From Dunaliella salina (taxonomy: Eukaryota; Chlorophyta; Chlorophyceae; Chlamydomonadales; Dunaliellaceae), in NCBI GenBank assembly GCA_002284615.2, contig MU069686.1, positions 283,291 to 299,897 of the forward strand: a stretch of 16,607 bases of DNA, given 5' to 3'. The translations under genes were made by a program, and so were the position numbers. Below are positions 7,465-15,960 of the stretch, one piece after another. Under the pieces are notes generated by a model. It was not told the DNA's origin, made no database searches, and worked only from the letters and a program-made list of their open reading frames with translations. Position 1 is the stretch's first letter; each line of letters starts with the position of its first letter.

Positions 7465-7785
7465 TTGAAAAGAAAAAATTACGTAGGCAATGAAACTCTC
7501 CCTGCATCAATTATAGCAAAGGAGACACATTGGCTCATAAAGAGCCCTGAGTCCCCTCCACCACAAGATTTGAGTCAGGACAGGCCATTGGGAGCTGAAG
7601 GGTTACTAAAAGCACCTGGCTCTAGAACCTGGCTGTGGGAAGTACTCTTGTTTTTGATAGTGCGGCGAGTGGAAACTAATTCGTGGGCATATTGTTGAAT
7701 GGGCATGAAGTTGTTGAGCAAGCTTAATGGCACGTTGGAGATCCAGTCCTAGTTGTTTGAATTGTTTTAGGGTGTGTTCAGTAAA
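7465..7785 (-). mobile_element. 5'-truncated non-LTR retroelement, minus strand, decayed
   Basis: On the minus strand EHTLKQFKQLGLD and KLAQQLHAHS match the C-terminal tail of the 14,250-14,454 element. A frameshift just after LHAHS moves the remaining tail into another frame. The 3' UTR is shared with the 3,017 copy: a CACCTGGCTCTAGAACCTGG-type stretch, a GGCTC-(5 nt)-GAGCC hairpin at 7532-7546, AATTGATGCAGGGAGAGTTT, TGCCTACGTA and a TTTTC tail ending at 7465. As in the 3,017 copy, homology begins only just before the EHTL motif. Confidence 0.78.
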
Positions 7786-7930
7786 AGGTTCCACCCACAT
7801 AAATGGTTCCACCAACACCCAGGAGAATAGGGTGAATTGTAACAGCTTTAGCGCTAGTCAGTTTACAAGATCTGCTTGCTGCAGCTTTTCCGCGCTCAAC
7901 TGATGCTCTGGCCTAGTGCCTGCCTAGTGT

Positions 7931-8222
7931 CATAGTGCCAAAACCATTAGATCTAACATACAACCATACCTTCAACCCCTACAAACTAGGATCTCAGACT
8001 GGCGACACCTAATATTCACAGATGGCAGTGTCATAAACTCCAGCAACAGGCATGTGCAGCAGGCAGGAGCACCTTTTTTCATCCCGGAAGACATCTTCTC
8101 ATCTGAAACTATCACCTGCACAATAAATTCTAAGTCCATGGGCCCACATATAACAATTAACAGAGCAAAGCTCGCTGCAATTCTGGTAGCTCTACAGCAA
8201 GGGCACACTTCAATTGCCTGTA
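7931..8222 (+). pseudogene. RNase H domain fragment of a second retroelement type
   Basis: The frame is open from 7928 and includes ISDWRHLIFTDGS, where the Asp (codon 8021) matches the first catalytic acid of RNase H. It then gives GPHITINRAKLAAILVALQQ, the second motif, with Lys (codon 8168) where the catalytic Glu belongs. The third motif (TDS) is missing: after HTSIA the sequence changes to unrelated text. This RNase H is clearly diverged from the one at 12,842, so it belongs to another element family. It lies upstream of the reverse transcriptase part, the wrong order for one element, and is best read as an independent fragment. Confidence 0.7.
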
Positions 8223-8390
8223 CCAAGTGCCGCCACCAATTACGCCCGGAAGGGACACTTCAACCTATACCGAAGCGCCCTCACCAGGATACGAACCCTC
8301 GACCACCTTCACCGCACTCCCATAGGAGCTTAGCGGCTGAGCCCTTTAATGGGTGCTGCAAGGATCGAACCAGGTACCTGGGTCACACCT
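8223..8390 (-). other. Insert with two pol III B-box-like motifs
   Basis: This segment separates the RNase H fragment from the reverse transcriptase text and matches neither. Read on the minus strand it has GGTTCGATCC (8371-8362) and GGTTCGTATCC (8298-8288), each one or two changes from the tRNA B box GGTTCGANTCC. They lie 74 bp apart, about one tRNA length. Between them is a possible D-arm-like CTCC...GGAG stem, but I cannot fold a full cloverleaf. A decayed tRNA-derived SINE is a reasonable guess. Confidence 0.3.
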
Positions 8391-9669
8391 GGGTCTTAGC
8401 TGGCTCCATGTAGGAGGGCGTGGCTACAAACACATCTGCATCCCAAATCCAAACCAAACCGTCTCGGAAACACACCTGGCCAATATCCTAAGCAGCGCCT
8501 CCTTTGCTGATGACCTACTTAGCAAAACAAACACCATCCAAAACCTTAGAATTTAGGCCCGTAAGATTACACTTTATTCTGACTGGGCAGCACTCATCAT
8601 ATCTGGTAGCAAAACCAAAGTGACAGGCATCTTATATGGCCACTCGCCAAAAGACAAGAATGGAGTGACACCCTCCCAGACTCTTCGCCAACAGCTTGAA
8701 GATGAAATTGACATACAAGGACAAAAAGCACAGTTCATCACACCAGACACACCTTTCCGTTACCTCGGAGTATAACTAGTAAAAGCACCAAATACAGTGC
8801 ATGACAGGTAACCTCAAAGAAAAGCTAGAAAACCAAAGAAAAACGTCTCTAACCTCAAGCCTGATTCTAAAAATAATTCGCACAGCTATCATACCCAGCC
8901 TGACCTACTCTTTTGCAATCACCCCCTGCACCCCTGCAGACCTTGAAATGTGGGATAGTATGGTTGATGGAATTATAAAAGACAAGTTTGGCGTTGGACT
9001 TGCACTGCTACTGCAATGATTCAAGAGGACACCTCAGATTGTGGGCTGGGTGTGACATCAATATGTGTGGAATATCATAGGCGCATGGCCCTTGCCCTTA
9101 CACTGAGCTTAGAAGANCCCTCAAACAGACACCGCAATGTCACTCTGAGCCTCCTCACAATGCAAGTAAAACACTTAAAGGACTTAGCCACAGAATACCG
9201 GCACTCTGTGAGGTACCTCACAACGAGGGGAGGAACAAACTACCGCATTAAGCGCCAACTTGACTACTGCATGAGAGCTCGCCAGCTTGTGAACGTTTAC
9301 TCAAGCAAGCTCCACCTCACAAAACAGAACATAAGCCTGTTCCTGGATGACTTCAAGATCGTTGACGAGGCTCTCTCCCTCCACAAACCCCCTGCCCACT
9401 CTTTCCCGACGCTGATTGCCTGCATCACCAAACCCCTCCTAAGTCTGGACATCCAAGGACTCCATGACCTTACGACCAATTGCGGAACCCACAAAATCAG
9501 TGTGGCGCAACTCAAGAACAAGCACTCAAAAATTACAAAGAAAAGGAAAATATCCCTGGACAGACTGGCAGCCTCAGTCAACCTACTCCCTGATGTAGAC
9601 TTAACCCAGGACATTATATATAACATTCTTGGAGACAAAAATATTACAGCTAACACTCTCCCCAGATGA
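8391..9669 (+). pseudogene. Reverse transcriptase, C-terminal palm, thumb and spacer
   Basis: The text enters at LSWLHVGGRGYKH and reaches SSASFADDLL, where FADD (8503-8514) is the catalytic motif that is YADD or FADD in non-LTR reverse transcriptases. It continues with WAALIISGSKTKVTG, matching the G-x-x-x-N-x-x-K-T-type motif after it, and FRYLGV (8755-8772), the conserved palm/thumb motif. The thumb (IIRTAIIPSLTYSFAI) lies in another frame at 8801-9019, and frame 1 resumes at 9016 (EDTSDCGLGVTSICVEYHRR). Stops at 8554 (TAG), 8773 (TAA) and 9667 (TGA, probably from CGA) and two frameshifts inactivate it. One base is ambiguous (N at 9117). The fingers are absent. Confidence 0.8.
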
Positions 9670-11196
9670 CGCCAAATCAACAACAGCCACATCAGCGAGC
9701 TGGTTGACACACACTTCAACAGTTCATCTCCAGACTCACCACGCCCAGGAACTATCCCCCTAAGTGCACACACAACACATCCAGTACCCCCAACACAACC
9801 CCGCTCCAGAACCCACTACACACACCCGCTCACAGGCCGCCGCATCAATCTAACAAATACCCCATCCACTGCCCCCATCCAAAACCCTAACAGAGCAACA
9901 CAGAATAAAGAGGCCAACCCAGCAGGAATAAATACCAACCAATCCGCCCCCTCCTCAAACACAAAAGAGACAACCTCCCTGAACACCACCTCCCTAAACA
10001 CTGCCTCCTTTAACATCACTTCCCAGAGCACCACTTCCCTGACCACCACTTCTCAAAACACGCAAGGGACCTCCTTCACACCCCCAGAGGAGGCCAGCAC
10101 AAACCCTGGAAACACTCATGATACCACACAAGAGAACGTACAAGGAATTCAAACCCGAAGGAGCCGCAATAACGCTGACAATAATTCTCAGGGAGCTGCC
10201 AACGATCATGATCTGCCTCCCACCCAGGCTGTCCCACTGAATACACTATCTCAAAGCACTATCCATCCAACAAAAGAACCGCCTAGCAAAAGGACACAAT
10301 CTAGATGCAAAGAAGCACCCATAACAACCGTAGGATCAACCTCCTTGATACAAAACACAATTCAAAAAAACCTATTGCTTCCCACTCAGGAAATACAGCA
10401 AGGAACCACAGAGATCCCATACTCTGCCCCCACACCCATACAAACACGCAAAATAACACCAACGATACCCCTTTGCCCCCAAGAAATTCCCTCAACCACC
10501 CCCTCCAGCAGGAAAAGAGCTGCTTCTGCCAACCCTACACTCCCCGATACTCAACCTAACCATCCTAATACCTCAAACAGATGTAACTCACAGGCTCTGT
10601 CTCCCCCCAAAGAGCCACCCAGCAAACGCACGCAATCCAAGTCACAATCAAGCTCCCTCCACACACAAAGCACCTGTAACCAAACAACATCCAATCCCCT
10701 TGCCTTACGACACCAAAGCGACAACCCACCCTCCACTCACCATCAACCTAGCCCTCCTTTCATGCCTCCAACCATCACTCTCACTTCCTCTAGCCAAGGC
10801 ACGCAAAACAGCCGACAGAAAAGAAAGAGGAGAAAGCTTCTTGAAATTAATACAAACCTCTCCATCCCTAGTATCTCTCCACTGGGCCAAACAGCCCAAG
10901 ACACAGAGCTCTGGCACTATAAGCAAAATAAATTGAGAAAGCTAGCAGAGGAGACAACCCCCCTAGACGCAATCAATATTGTCTACAACTACGACCTAAA
11001 TGGTATCACATATATCAGTGGCTGGAGAATCATTATTGCCAAGAAAAGCGACAGGAACAATGAGCCTCCCAAGCACCAAAAACAATACCTGACTCACTTT
11101 GCGCCCATGACCATCGAAAAATGGGTCCTCCCAATGTTCAAACGCGCTGGGTTCACCCCTGTCAATACCAAACTCGCCGCTCAAGCTGAGATTGAG
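9670..11196 (+). pseudogene. Ser/Thr/Pro/Asn-rich linker with repeats and basic patch
   Basis: This frame is open without a stop from 9670 to 11529 and continues the RT frame, so the linker joins the RT to the PHD finger. The first 390 codons are low-complexity Thr/Ser/Pro/Asn/Gln. They hold a 15-bp, five-residue tandem repeat of type TTSLN (six units, 9970-10059) and an exact ten-residue duplication, KEPPSKRTQS (10273-10302 and 10609-10638). A basic patch KRKRRK (10819-10836) could be a nuclear localisation signal. From about 10860 it becomes ordinary folded-looking protein (NIVYNYDLNGITYISGWRII; EKWVLPMFKRAGFTPV) up to the PHD finger. No separate start codon is needed because upstream text is in frame. 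Confidence 0.7.
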
Positions 11197-11391
11197 TGTG
11201 CCTGCTGTGAGATCTGCAACTACAATGGCGGCAAAGAGCCAATAAACTCTGAGCCCCCCTACCTTGACATGTACATCTGCGATGTCTGTCACCAAACCTA
11301 CCACTGGTCTTGCATGAAGGAGCTCGGATGCTACTCTGATGCACAGAGACAGGATATAGACAACAACATTCATTGGGCCTGCCCTGCATGC
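11197..11391 (+). pseudogene. PHD-type zinc finger
   Basis: Metal ligands in order: the CCEIC pair, then CDVC, then HWSC after four residues, then CPAC. This gives C-x2-C ... C-x2-C-x4-H-x2-C ... C-x2-C, the C4HC3 pattern of PHD fingers, with the usual aromatic before the last pair (HWAC). PHD fingers read methylated or unmodified histone H3 tails, so this one could steer integration or sense chromatin. PHD-like fingers are known in ORF1 of CR1-like non-LTR elements; here the finger lies after the RT in the polymerase frame. It lacks stops; the next in-frame stop is TAA at 11530. Confidence 0.8.
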
Positions 11392-11871
11392 ACACTTCTC
11401 AGCGAATATGAGAAACTAGAAAGGACATCAAACTCTTTCAGCAATGAATTAATACGCATTGACTGGGAGCCAAGCTGGGAACCTGAAGACATCAGGGTAG
11501 CTTGGCCCAATTTTCACCAATGCATCCTTTAATTTGAGGCCTGCAAAGATGAGCCAGACCTCTCCACTCCGGCTGCTGACTTTGAGCTAGACAACCTTGA
11601 AAGGCAGGGATTTGAAAACTCAGACAATACAAACACTTGGAAACAGAAATTAGACACAGAACTCCGCAACAAGGCCACCTTTGACATGGATCCCACGAAC
11701 CCCCAAGCAGACATTAATGGAACTGGCCGCTGTGAATTCTGGATCACAACAGTTGACCTCATTAGGCCAAATCCCAACAATACAACGGATCCCCACCCCA
11801 GAACAGATACTACCTACTCCCCTTCCACGCCATCAATACCACCTCTGGTGCTACCACACATCTATTCCAAA

Positions 11872-12590
11872 CAAGTGGCATGCATGTGCTCCACAGATGG
11901 AAAATGCAAAGGAATGCTAACCCCAGAGCGCACCAATGTCCTCCACGCTGCATTCAGCAGAACCAGAGAGAATGGGATCCACAACACAATTCAGCCTCCA
12001 ACCCAAAGCTTTGCCTCCGAGCTTGTGGGTCTTTTCTCACGCTCAATCCTTAACAACAAAATGCAACACAGTAAGAAGATCAAAGATTCATACATACGCA
12101 TTCTACCAAATCATATCCACACTGCCATGCAAAAATGGGCACTCGTAACCCAGGAACAAATGGCCTCTCCCCTAGACTACAACCCCTGCCACCTCAACTA
12201 CTGGAGCGCACACCCTCGAGATAGGGTATTTGGAGCCATCCATAACAGCCTCTCATCCAAATTAATAGGATTTTTATATGCCATCCAATTTACGTTGAAC
12301 ATGTGATGTACCTCACTCTCAAACATGCCATTTTTCTGCCATGCAACAAAGCCACCGTGACGCCACGGCAACCTTCATGTTTTTACCAAGCTGGGGAGGC
12401 CCTATGAGCACAAATCCATACTCTAAACTCCTGAATGCCTACCCTCACTTCTGTTGCACGTTGGGAGCCATACCCTCAAAAAGACTCAGCTATGCCACTC
12501 CCCCCTTCTGGGTCAGCCAGGAGATTGTCCTTCCATGCCATTCCTGGAGCCTACAAATAATTGCTGTTTGGAATACCGCTGCAAGAATCC
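11872..12590 (+). pseudogene. PCIF1/CAPAM-like adenosine N6-methyltransferase domain
   Basis: The helical part (VACMCSTDGKCKGML to HIHTAMQKWALV) leads into ASPLDY (from 12163), YWSAHPRDRVFGA, GF..CHPIYVEHVM, TATFMFLPSWGG and IIAVWNTAA. From memory of the family, the same landmarks appear in PCIF1 in the same order: ASPLN, YCSAFPDTD with FGS, SFEANPPF followed by EELM, SFIVFIPEWR, and a late HNTAVLFLQ strand. PCIF1 is the cap-specific adenosine N6-methyltransferase, and NPPF is its catalytic motif. Here that site reads HPIY, so this copy may be inactive. Two frameshifts (about 12270 and 12330) put the HPIY segment in a third frame. The call rests on order and spacing of short motifs, not a computed alignment. 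Confidence 0.55.
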
Positions 12591-12841
12591 GCCTAAACGA
12601 GAACAACTCAAATTGGCTCACAGGCCTGAAAGAAGACATCCGAGAGGCAAGATGGCTGAAAAGAACCGTTAGCAATGACCCAATCCTCAGTCCCAGACAC
12701 CCAGAAATTGAAACTGGCTTTAATAAATTCAAAAAGCTACCCTCTGCCTACCAACAAACCCCTCAGAATACCACTCAGAGCCAACAAACTCTTCCACCAC
12801 TCGCATCATACAGCCCTCATCTGGAATGCAAAGTTGAAAAC

Positions 12842-13240
12842 TGGAGAGAGTGGGCATACACGGACGGCAGCTGCCATGTACACAATGGAAAACAAGTGAT
12901 TGGTGCAGGGGTCTACCACCCCGCCAGTGACAGCACCAACCATGTCCAGCCGAATGGAGCAGGAATCACCCATACCATCACCAGAGCCAAATTGGCGGCA
13001 ATAGCAGCTGCCATTCTCCTAGGATATCGTTGCATTGCCACCGACAGCCTTTGCTCTCTTGAACAGATCAGAAAGCAAATACTCTACCCAGAACTTCATC
13101 ACCAGCATGTCCAAGGCCACATCCTCAAGTTAATCATACAGCTCATATGCAACTCACCTACCCCTATTCATTTCTTTAAGGTTAAATCTCATGCTGGAAT
13201 TGCCGGCAACAAATGCGCAGATGCCATTGCCAAGCATCAG
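12842..13240 (+). pseudogene. RNase H domain (catalytic Glu changed to Lys)
   Basis: The frame is open from 12341 to 13738. The first motif is YTDGSC with the catalytic Asp at codon 12863. The second is ITRAKLAAIAAAI, with Lys at codon 12989 replacing the catalytic Glu retained as RAEL in the copy at 16,561. The third is ATDS, Asp at codon 13043. The last is VKSHAGIAGNKCAD, with His at codon 13190 and Asp at codon 13220. RNase H removes template RNA from the cDNA hybrid. The Glu to Lys change should abolish activity. Text upstream (GFNKFKKLPSA, about 12715) also matches the copy near 16,280, so the family boundary is well defined. Confidence 0.9.
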
Positions 13241-13399
13241 GCCATTCAGAATGACGACACCCTTGCAGACATAACCTTCCCATGTGCAACCCTTGAAGGC
13301 AATCCTTTTCATGACACCACCTGGCTTGCCTTTGAGGAAACTTCCTGCACTCATGCAAATGCTTCTAGGCGCCTTAACCCACCTGCCGTAAAACTGAAA

Positions 13400-13738
13400 C
13401 ACTTCTCCAACCTGCATGATGCTTTACGGAAGCACATGCACTCAGAACACGAACTTGGAAAGGCCAACACCAACACAGGGTACTACTCCTTTTACCAAAG
13501 TCTACTCCCCAACATCCACAGAAATATCAGTAATGCCTTCTGGACAATGCCAACACTCTCTTTCAAAATGAGGCAAAACATTTTTAAGTACCGCACAGGT
13601 GCCCTCTTCAATCAAGAACACGCGGTGCGCTTCAGAATTTCCACAAGCCTACGATTACCCCCCCTGTGGGGAGCTCGACAGTGCCCTTCACATCTTGTCA
13701 GGATGCAAAAATTCAGCCATGTCTGGTATGATAACTGA
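13400..13738 (+). pseudogene. Post-RNase H region and CCHC zinc knuckle, frameshifted
   Basis: After RNase H comes a helical stretch (SNLHDALRKHMHSEHELGKA, then YYSFYQSLLPNI, NAFWTMPTLSFKMRQ, FKYRTGALFNQEHAVRF) that matches the second copy at 15,010-15,240. A frameshift between about 13,630 and 13,660 moves the knuckle into the frame starting at 13599. There it reads PPCGELDSALHILSGC, which fits C-x2-C-x7-H-x4-C except that the first Cys is Tyr (TAC, one transition from TGC). The second copy keeps all four ligands. This pattern is the zinc knuckle that precedes the restriction-like nuclease in R2-type elements, where it takes part in target binding. Confidence 0.75.
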
Positions 13739-13913
13739 GCGGCATAATATTGCCAGCAGAATCCTCCTAAAAGCCATCAGCAAAGGCCCTCTTGGGGCAG
13801 GTATTGCCTCCATGGACACTGGCAGTGCAGACCGTCTTGCCTTGCAAGACCTACAGATCCTCCCTAAATATATTTTCCCATGCCGCTTCCCTAACAAGGA
13901 TAGGCTCACTTCC

Positions 13914-14454
13914 AGCCGGCCTGGTGCTCTATTACTTGTTCCTCTGAAAAGAGCGTCTAGGTCAAATCCTCGTTATGAATTGAGAAGTGCAGGGGGGCGC
14001 GGGGGAAACAGGGAGGACTCAGCGCCAGCCCCAGCCACTCCTCCCACATCCAAGGCTCGTGACCCCAGTTAGCTCCACCCACATCAGACACATCCACCTT
14101 GTAAAAGTCATGTACTGTGAGGACGCACGGCCCAACAGCCAGCTTGAGGCCTCCAAGCAGCAGCACCGCGACCTTTGTCGTCATCTTTCTAGAGCCTCAG
14201 CTCAAGTCACCCTCCATACCATCCTGTTAGGTGTGGGAGGAGTCATCTACACCTTACACACATTGGAGCCTCTAAAGGAACTTGGTCTTGACACTTACAA
14301 GGCCACCAAGCTTGCTCGGAAGCTTCATGCTCATTCTGTCCTGTATGCCTACAAACTTGCCAGCACCAGACGCGCTATTGAGAAAACTTTCTTCAACTCT
14401 CATCAACAAGACCAGGCACGGGATACTGCTAGTAACCCTCCTGATCCCCGCTGA
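13914..14454 (+). pseudogene. PD-(D/E)XK restriction-like endonuclease and C-terminal tail
   Basis: The motif is RPGALLLVP (13917 on) in one frame, then, after a frameshift near 14,070, HLVKVMYCEDARP (14,095 on). The second copy at 15,544-15,660 has RPDGIIVLP and HLIELTFCADTKP. Together they define a PD ... E-x-K core as in restriction-like endonucleases of R2-type elements. In this copy Asp is Gly (13923), Glu is Lys (14104) and Lys is Met (14110), so all three catalytic positions are lost. The tail (TLHTILLGVGG, HTLEPLKELGLD, KLARKLHAHS, SNPPDPR) ends at TGA 14452-14454 and is shared with the minus-strand fragments at 3,149 and 7,600. The nuclease would nick the target to prime reverse transcription. 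Confidence 0.72.
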
Positions 14455-14583
14455 CTTCTTTCTTCTGTTTTCTCTCGGTGAAAAGGATACAATGTGCCTC
14501 GGCCCTAGGTATCCCCTCTTCCTTAATTGATGTGGGGAGTGTTTTCACTGCCTGCGTAGTTGTTCTTTTTCTTTTTTTTTTTC
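14455..14583 (+). repeat. Retroelement 3' UTR and T-rich tail
   Basis: CTCTTCCTTAATTGATGT, then GGGGAGTGTTTTC, CTGCCTGCGTAG and a T/C run ending in ten or more T. The same blocks in the same order close the minus-strand copies at 3,017 and 7,465 and the remnant at 2,611. The hairpin GGCTC...GAGCC present in two minus-strand copies is not conserved here. The conserved blocks probably include the site recognised by the reverse transcriptase. Confidence 0.8.
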
Positions 14584-14969
14584 GAGATGGACTCGAGCTG
14601 CACTTTTCCAGCAAAGATTCGAAGGTCCCAGGTATGCATAGGTAGAGGTACCTCTTGGGCAGGATTGAGGGGCACTTTAACCAAGTATTCTACAAGGTAT
14701 GGTTCAAAGGTCGTAACAGAGGTGGGGGTAGGCATTGATAAGTCTGGAGTAGGGGTTGGTTATCATGTTCTTACCCCAAGCAGTAAGGAACATGAATATA
14801 GCAGAGGCCTATGTCACACACGGTGTTAAGAATGGCAGAGTAAATTACATGTCGCAAATCTTGGATCAGGATCTCCTCATCATACATGGGGTGGCAAATT
14901 GAGAAACCTGAGAATCGGAAGAGGAGGCATCATGCCTTTCTTCCATCTCTATTGGCTTGCTGCACCTGT
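14584..14969. other. Unassigned, possibly decayed coding sequence
   Basis: Two plus-strand frames read like protein in turn: TLTKYSTRYGSKVVTEVGVG then GVGVGYHVL (about 14,678-14,790), and AYVTHGVKNGRVNYMSQILD (about 14,807-14,866). GSK...GVGVGY faintly recalls the first strand of RNase H, but no catalytic Asp is in place. It lies between the T-rich tail of the large element and the second copy. I assign no family. Confidence 0.3.
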
Positions 14970-15960
14970 CACATCACACAGCTCTCATACAGAATACAGG
15001 CCTCTTTCAAACCTCCGAGACAAACTTAAACAAACAAAGCATGAAAAGGAAAAATTAAGAACAGCAAATCTCAGCACTTATAGCTACCAAAATTGGCAGA
15101 ACCTGCTCAGGATGCCCAATACACACCTTACTGCCAATCCCGAAATTAGGAAAGCTTTCTGGCATTTGGCGGTGACCCTCAAGGAACAGACCCTTAAATA
15201 TCAAACAGACACCTTTTACAATAGTAAACATGCCAGACGCTTCAGTAGCCACCCTAGGCCTTCTCTTTGCTCTCTTTGTGGTGCACCTGATAGCACCTCC
15301 CATACCCTACTCAGATGCACTCACCCACAGATAAGCAGAAAGAAAGTAAACCGCCACCATCAAGCACTCAGCATTTGCAGCGAAGCAATTAGCAAAAGAG
15401 ACTTTGAATCTTACATCGTCTCTACAGATGTGTACAATACAGAGAGGCTTTGCTCCCTGGAGATAAGAATTTCAAATTGCGTCCACCGAAATATTCCACA
15501 CTGGTTGTTTCCATCCAGACAACCACCAAATATACAGCTCAGTCGTCCTGATGGCATTATAGTTTTGCCCCTTGAAGGCAGAGACACCACACATCATCCG
15601 CAGAATATGAATCCCTGAGACATAGATACCCACCTCATTGAGCTAACATTTTGCGCTGATACCAAGCCTGAACAAACACTCCACACTGCACAAAATCAGC
15701 TCAAACACACCATTGACAGCTTACGCACAAAAACTCTTCGGGGCACACACCGCAACAACAGATTTGTGTAACTCTAAAATTACATTCCACACTGTACTAA
15801 TTGGAGTTGTTGGAACTTCAATCCCTACACTGTTGATCCCCTCTGCAAACTTGGCCTAACCAAAGACAAAGCCCACAAACTGCAAAAGAACTCCACTATC
15901 ACACCGTAAAGACCCTAACAAAATTCAACAACACCAAAAATGCCATACAACTTAGCAACA
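14970..15960 (+). pseudogene. Second retroelement copy: post-RNase H, CCHC knuckle and RLE
   Basis: The frame 14899-15618 holds SNLRDKLKQTKHEKEKL, IRKAFWHLAVTLKEQTLKY and a complete zinc knuckle CSLCGAPDSTSHTLLRC (15268-15318; C-x2-C-x7-H-x4-C). Next is RPDGIIVLP with the nuclease Asp at codon 15550. A TGA stop (15616) follows, and the same frame continues with HLIELTFCADTKP: Glu intact at codon 15640, Lys replaced by Thr at 15646. Further on, stops and a frameshift split the tail (LIGVVGT near 15,797; PYTVDPLCKLGLTKDKA near 15,820-15,870). The text fades near 15,960. It is diverged from the 8,391-14,583 copy, so it is another subfamily. RNase H and everything upstream are missing. Confidence 0.82.

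Larger units (their letters stand above)
8391..14583 (+). mobile_element. Long 5'-truncated non-LTR retroelement with a PHD/PCIF1-like/RNase H/RLE polyprotein
   Basis: One colinear retroelement covers over 6 kb. Order: reverse transcriptase palm and thumb (8391-9120), spacer (to 9669), low-complexity linker (9670-10836), PHD finger (11197-11391), PCIF1-like domain (11872-12590), RNase H (12842-13240), CCHC knuckle (about 13650-13720), restriction-like nuclease and tail (13914-14454), 3' UTR and T-rich tail (14455-14583). Most coding text from 8391 to 12270 is in one frame, with stops at 8554, 8773, 9667 and 11530 and a temporary frame change between about 8800 and 9010. Further frameshifts lie near 12270, 12330, 13640 and 14070. 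The 5' half of the RT and anything upstream are missing, as expected for target-primed reverse transcription. CCHC plus C-terminal RLE is the R2-type end; RNase H and PHD in addition are unusual. Confidence 0.8.

Noticed and set aside
7931..9669. RNase H fragment and reverse transcriptase as one element with reversed domain order
   Set aside because: An unrelated insert separates them, the fragment lacks its last motifs and frames differ, and the large element has its own RNase H at 12,842.
9297..9773. Minus-strand 158-codon frame opposite the reverse transcriptase region
   Set aside because: It is a shadow of the plus-strand retroelement frame, which carries recognisable motifs.
9816..10736. 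Several minus-strand frames rich in Val, Leu and Trp
   Set aside because: They are antisense to the Thr/Ser/Pro/Asn-rich linker; the composition is the complement of that bias.
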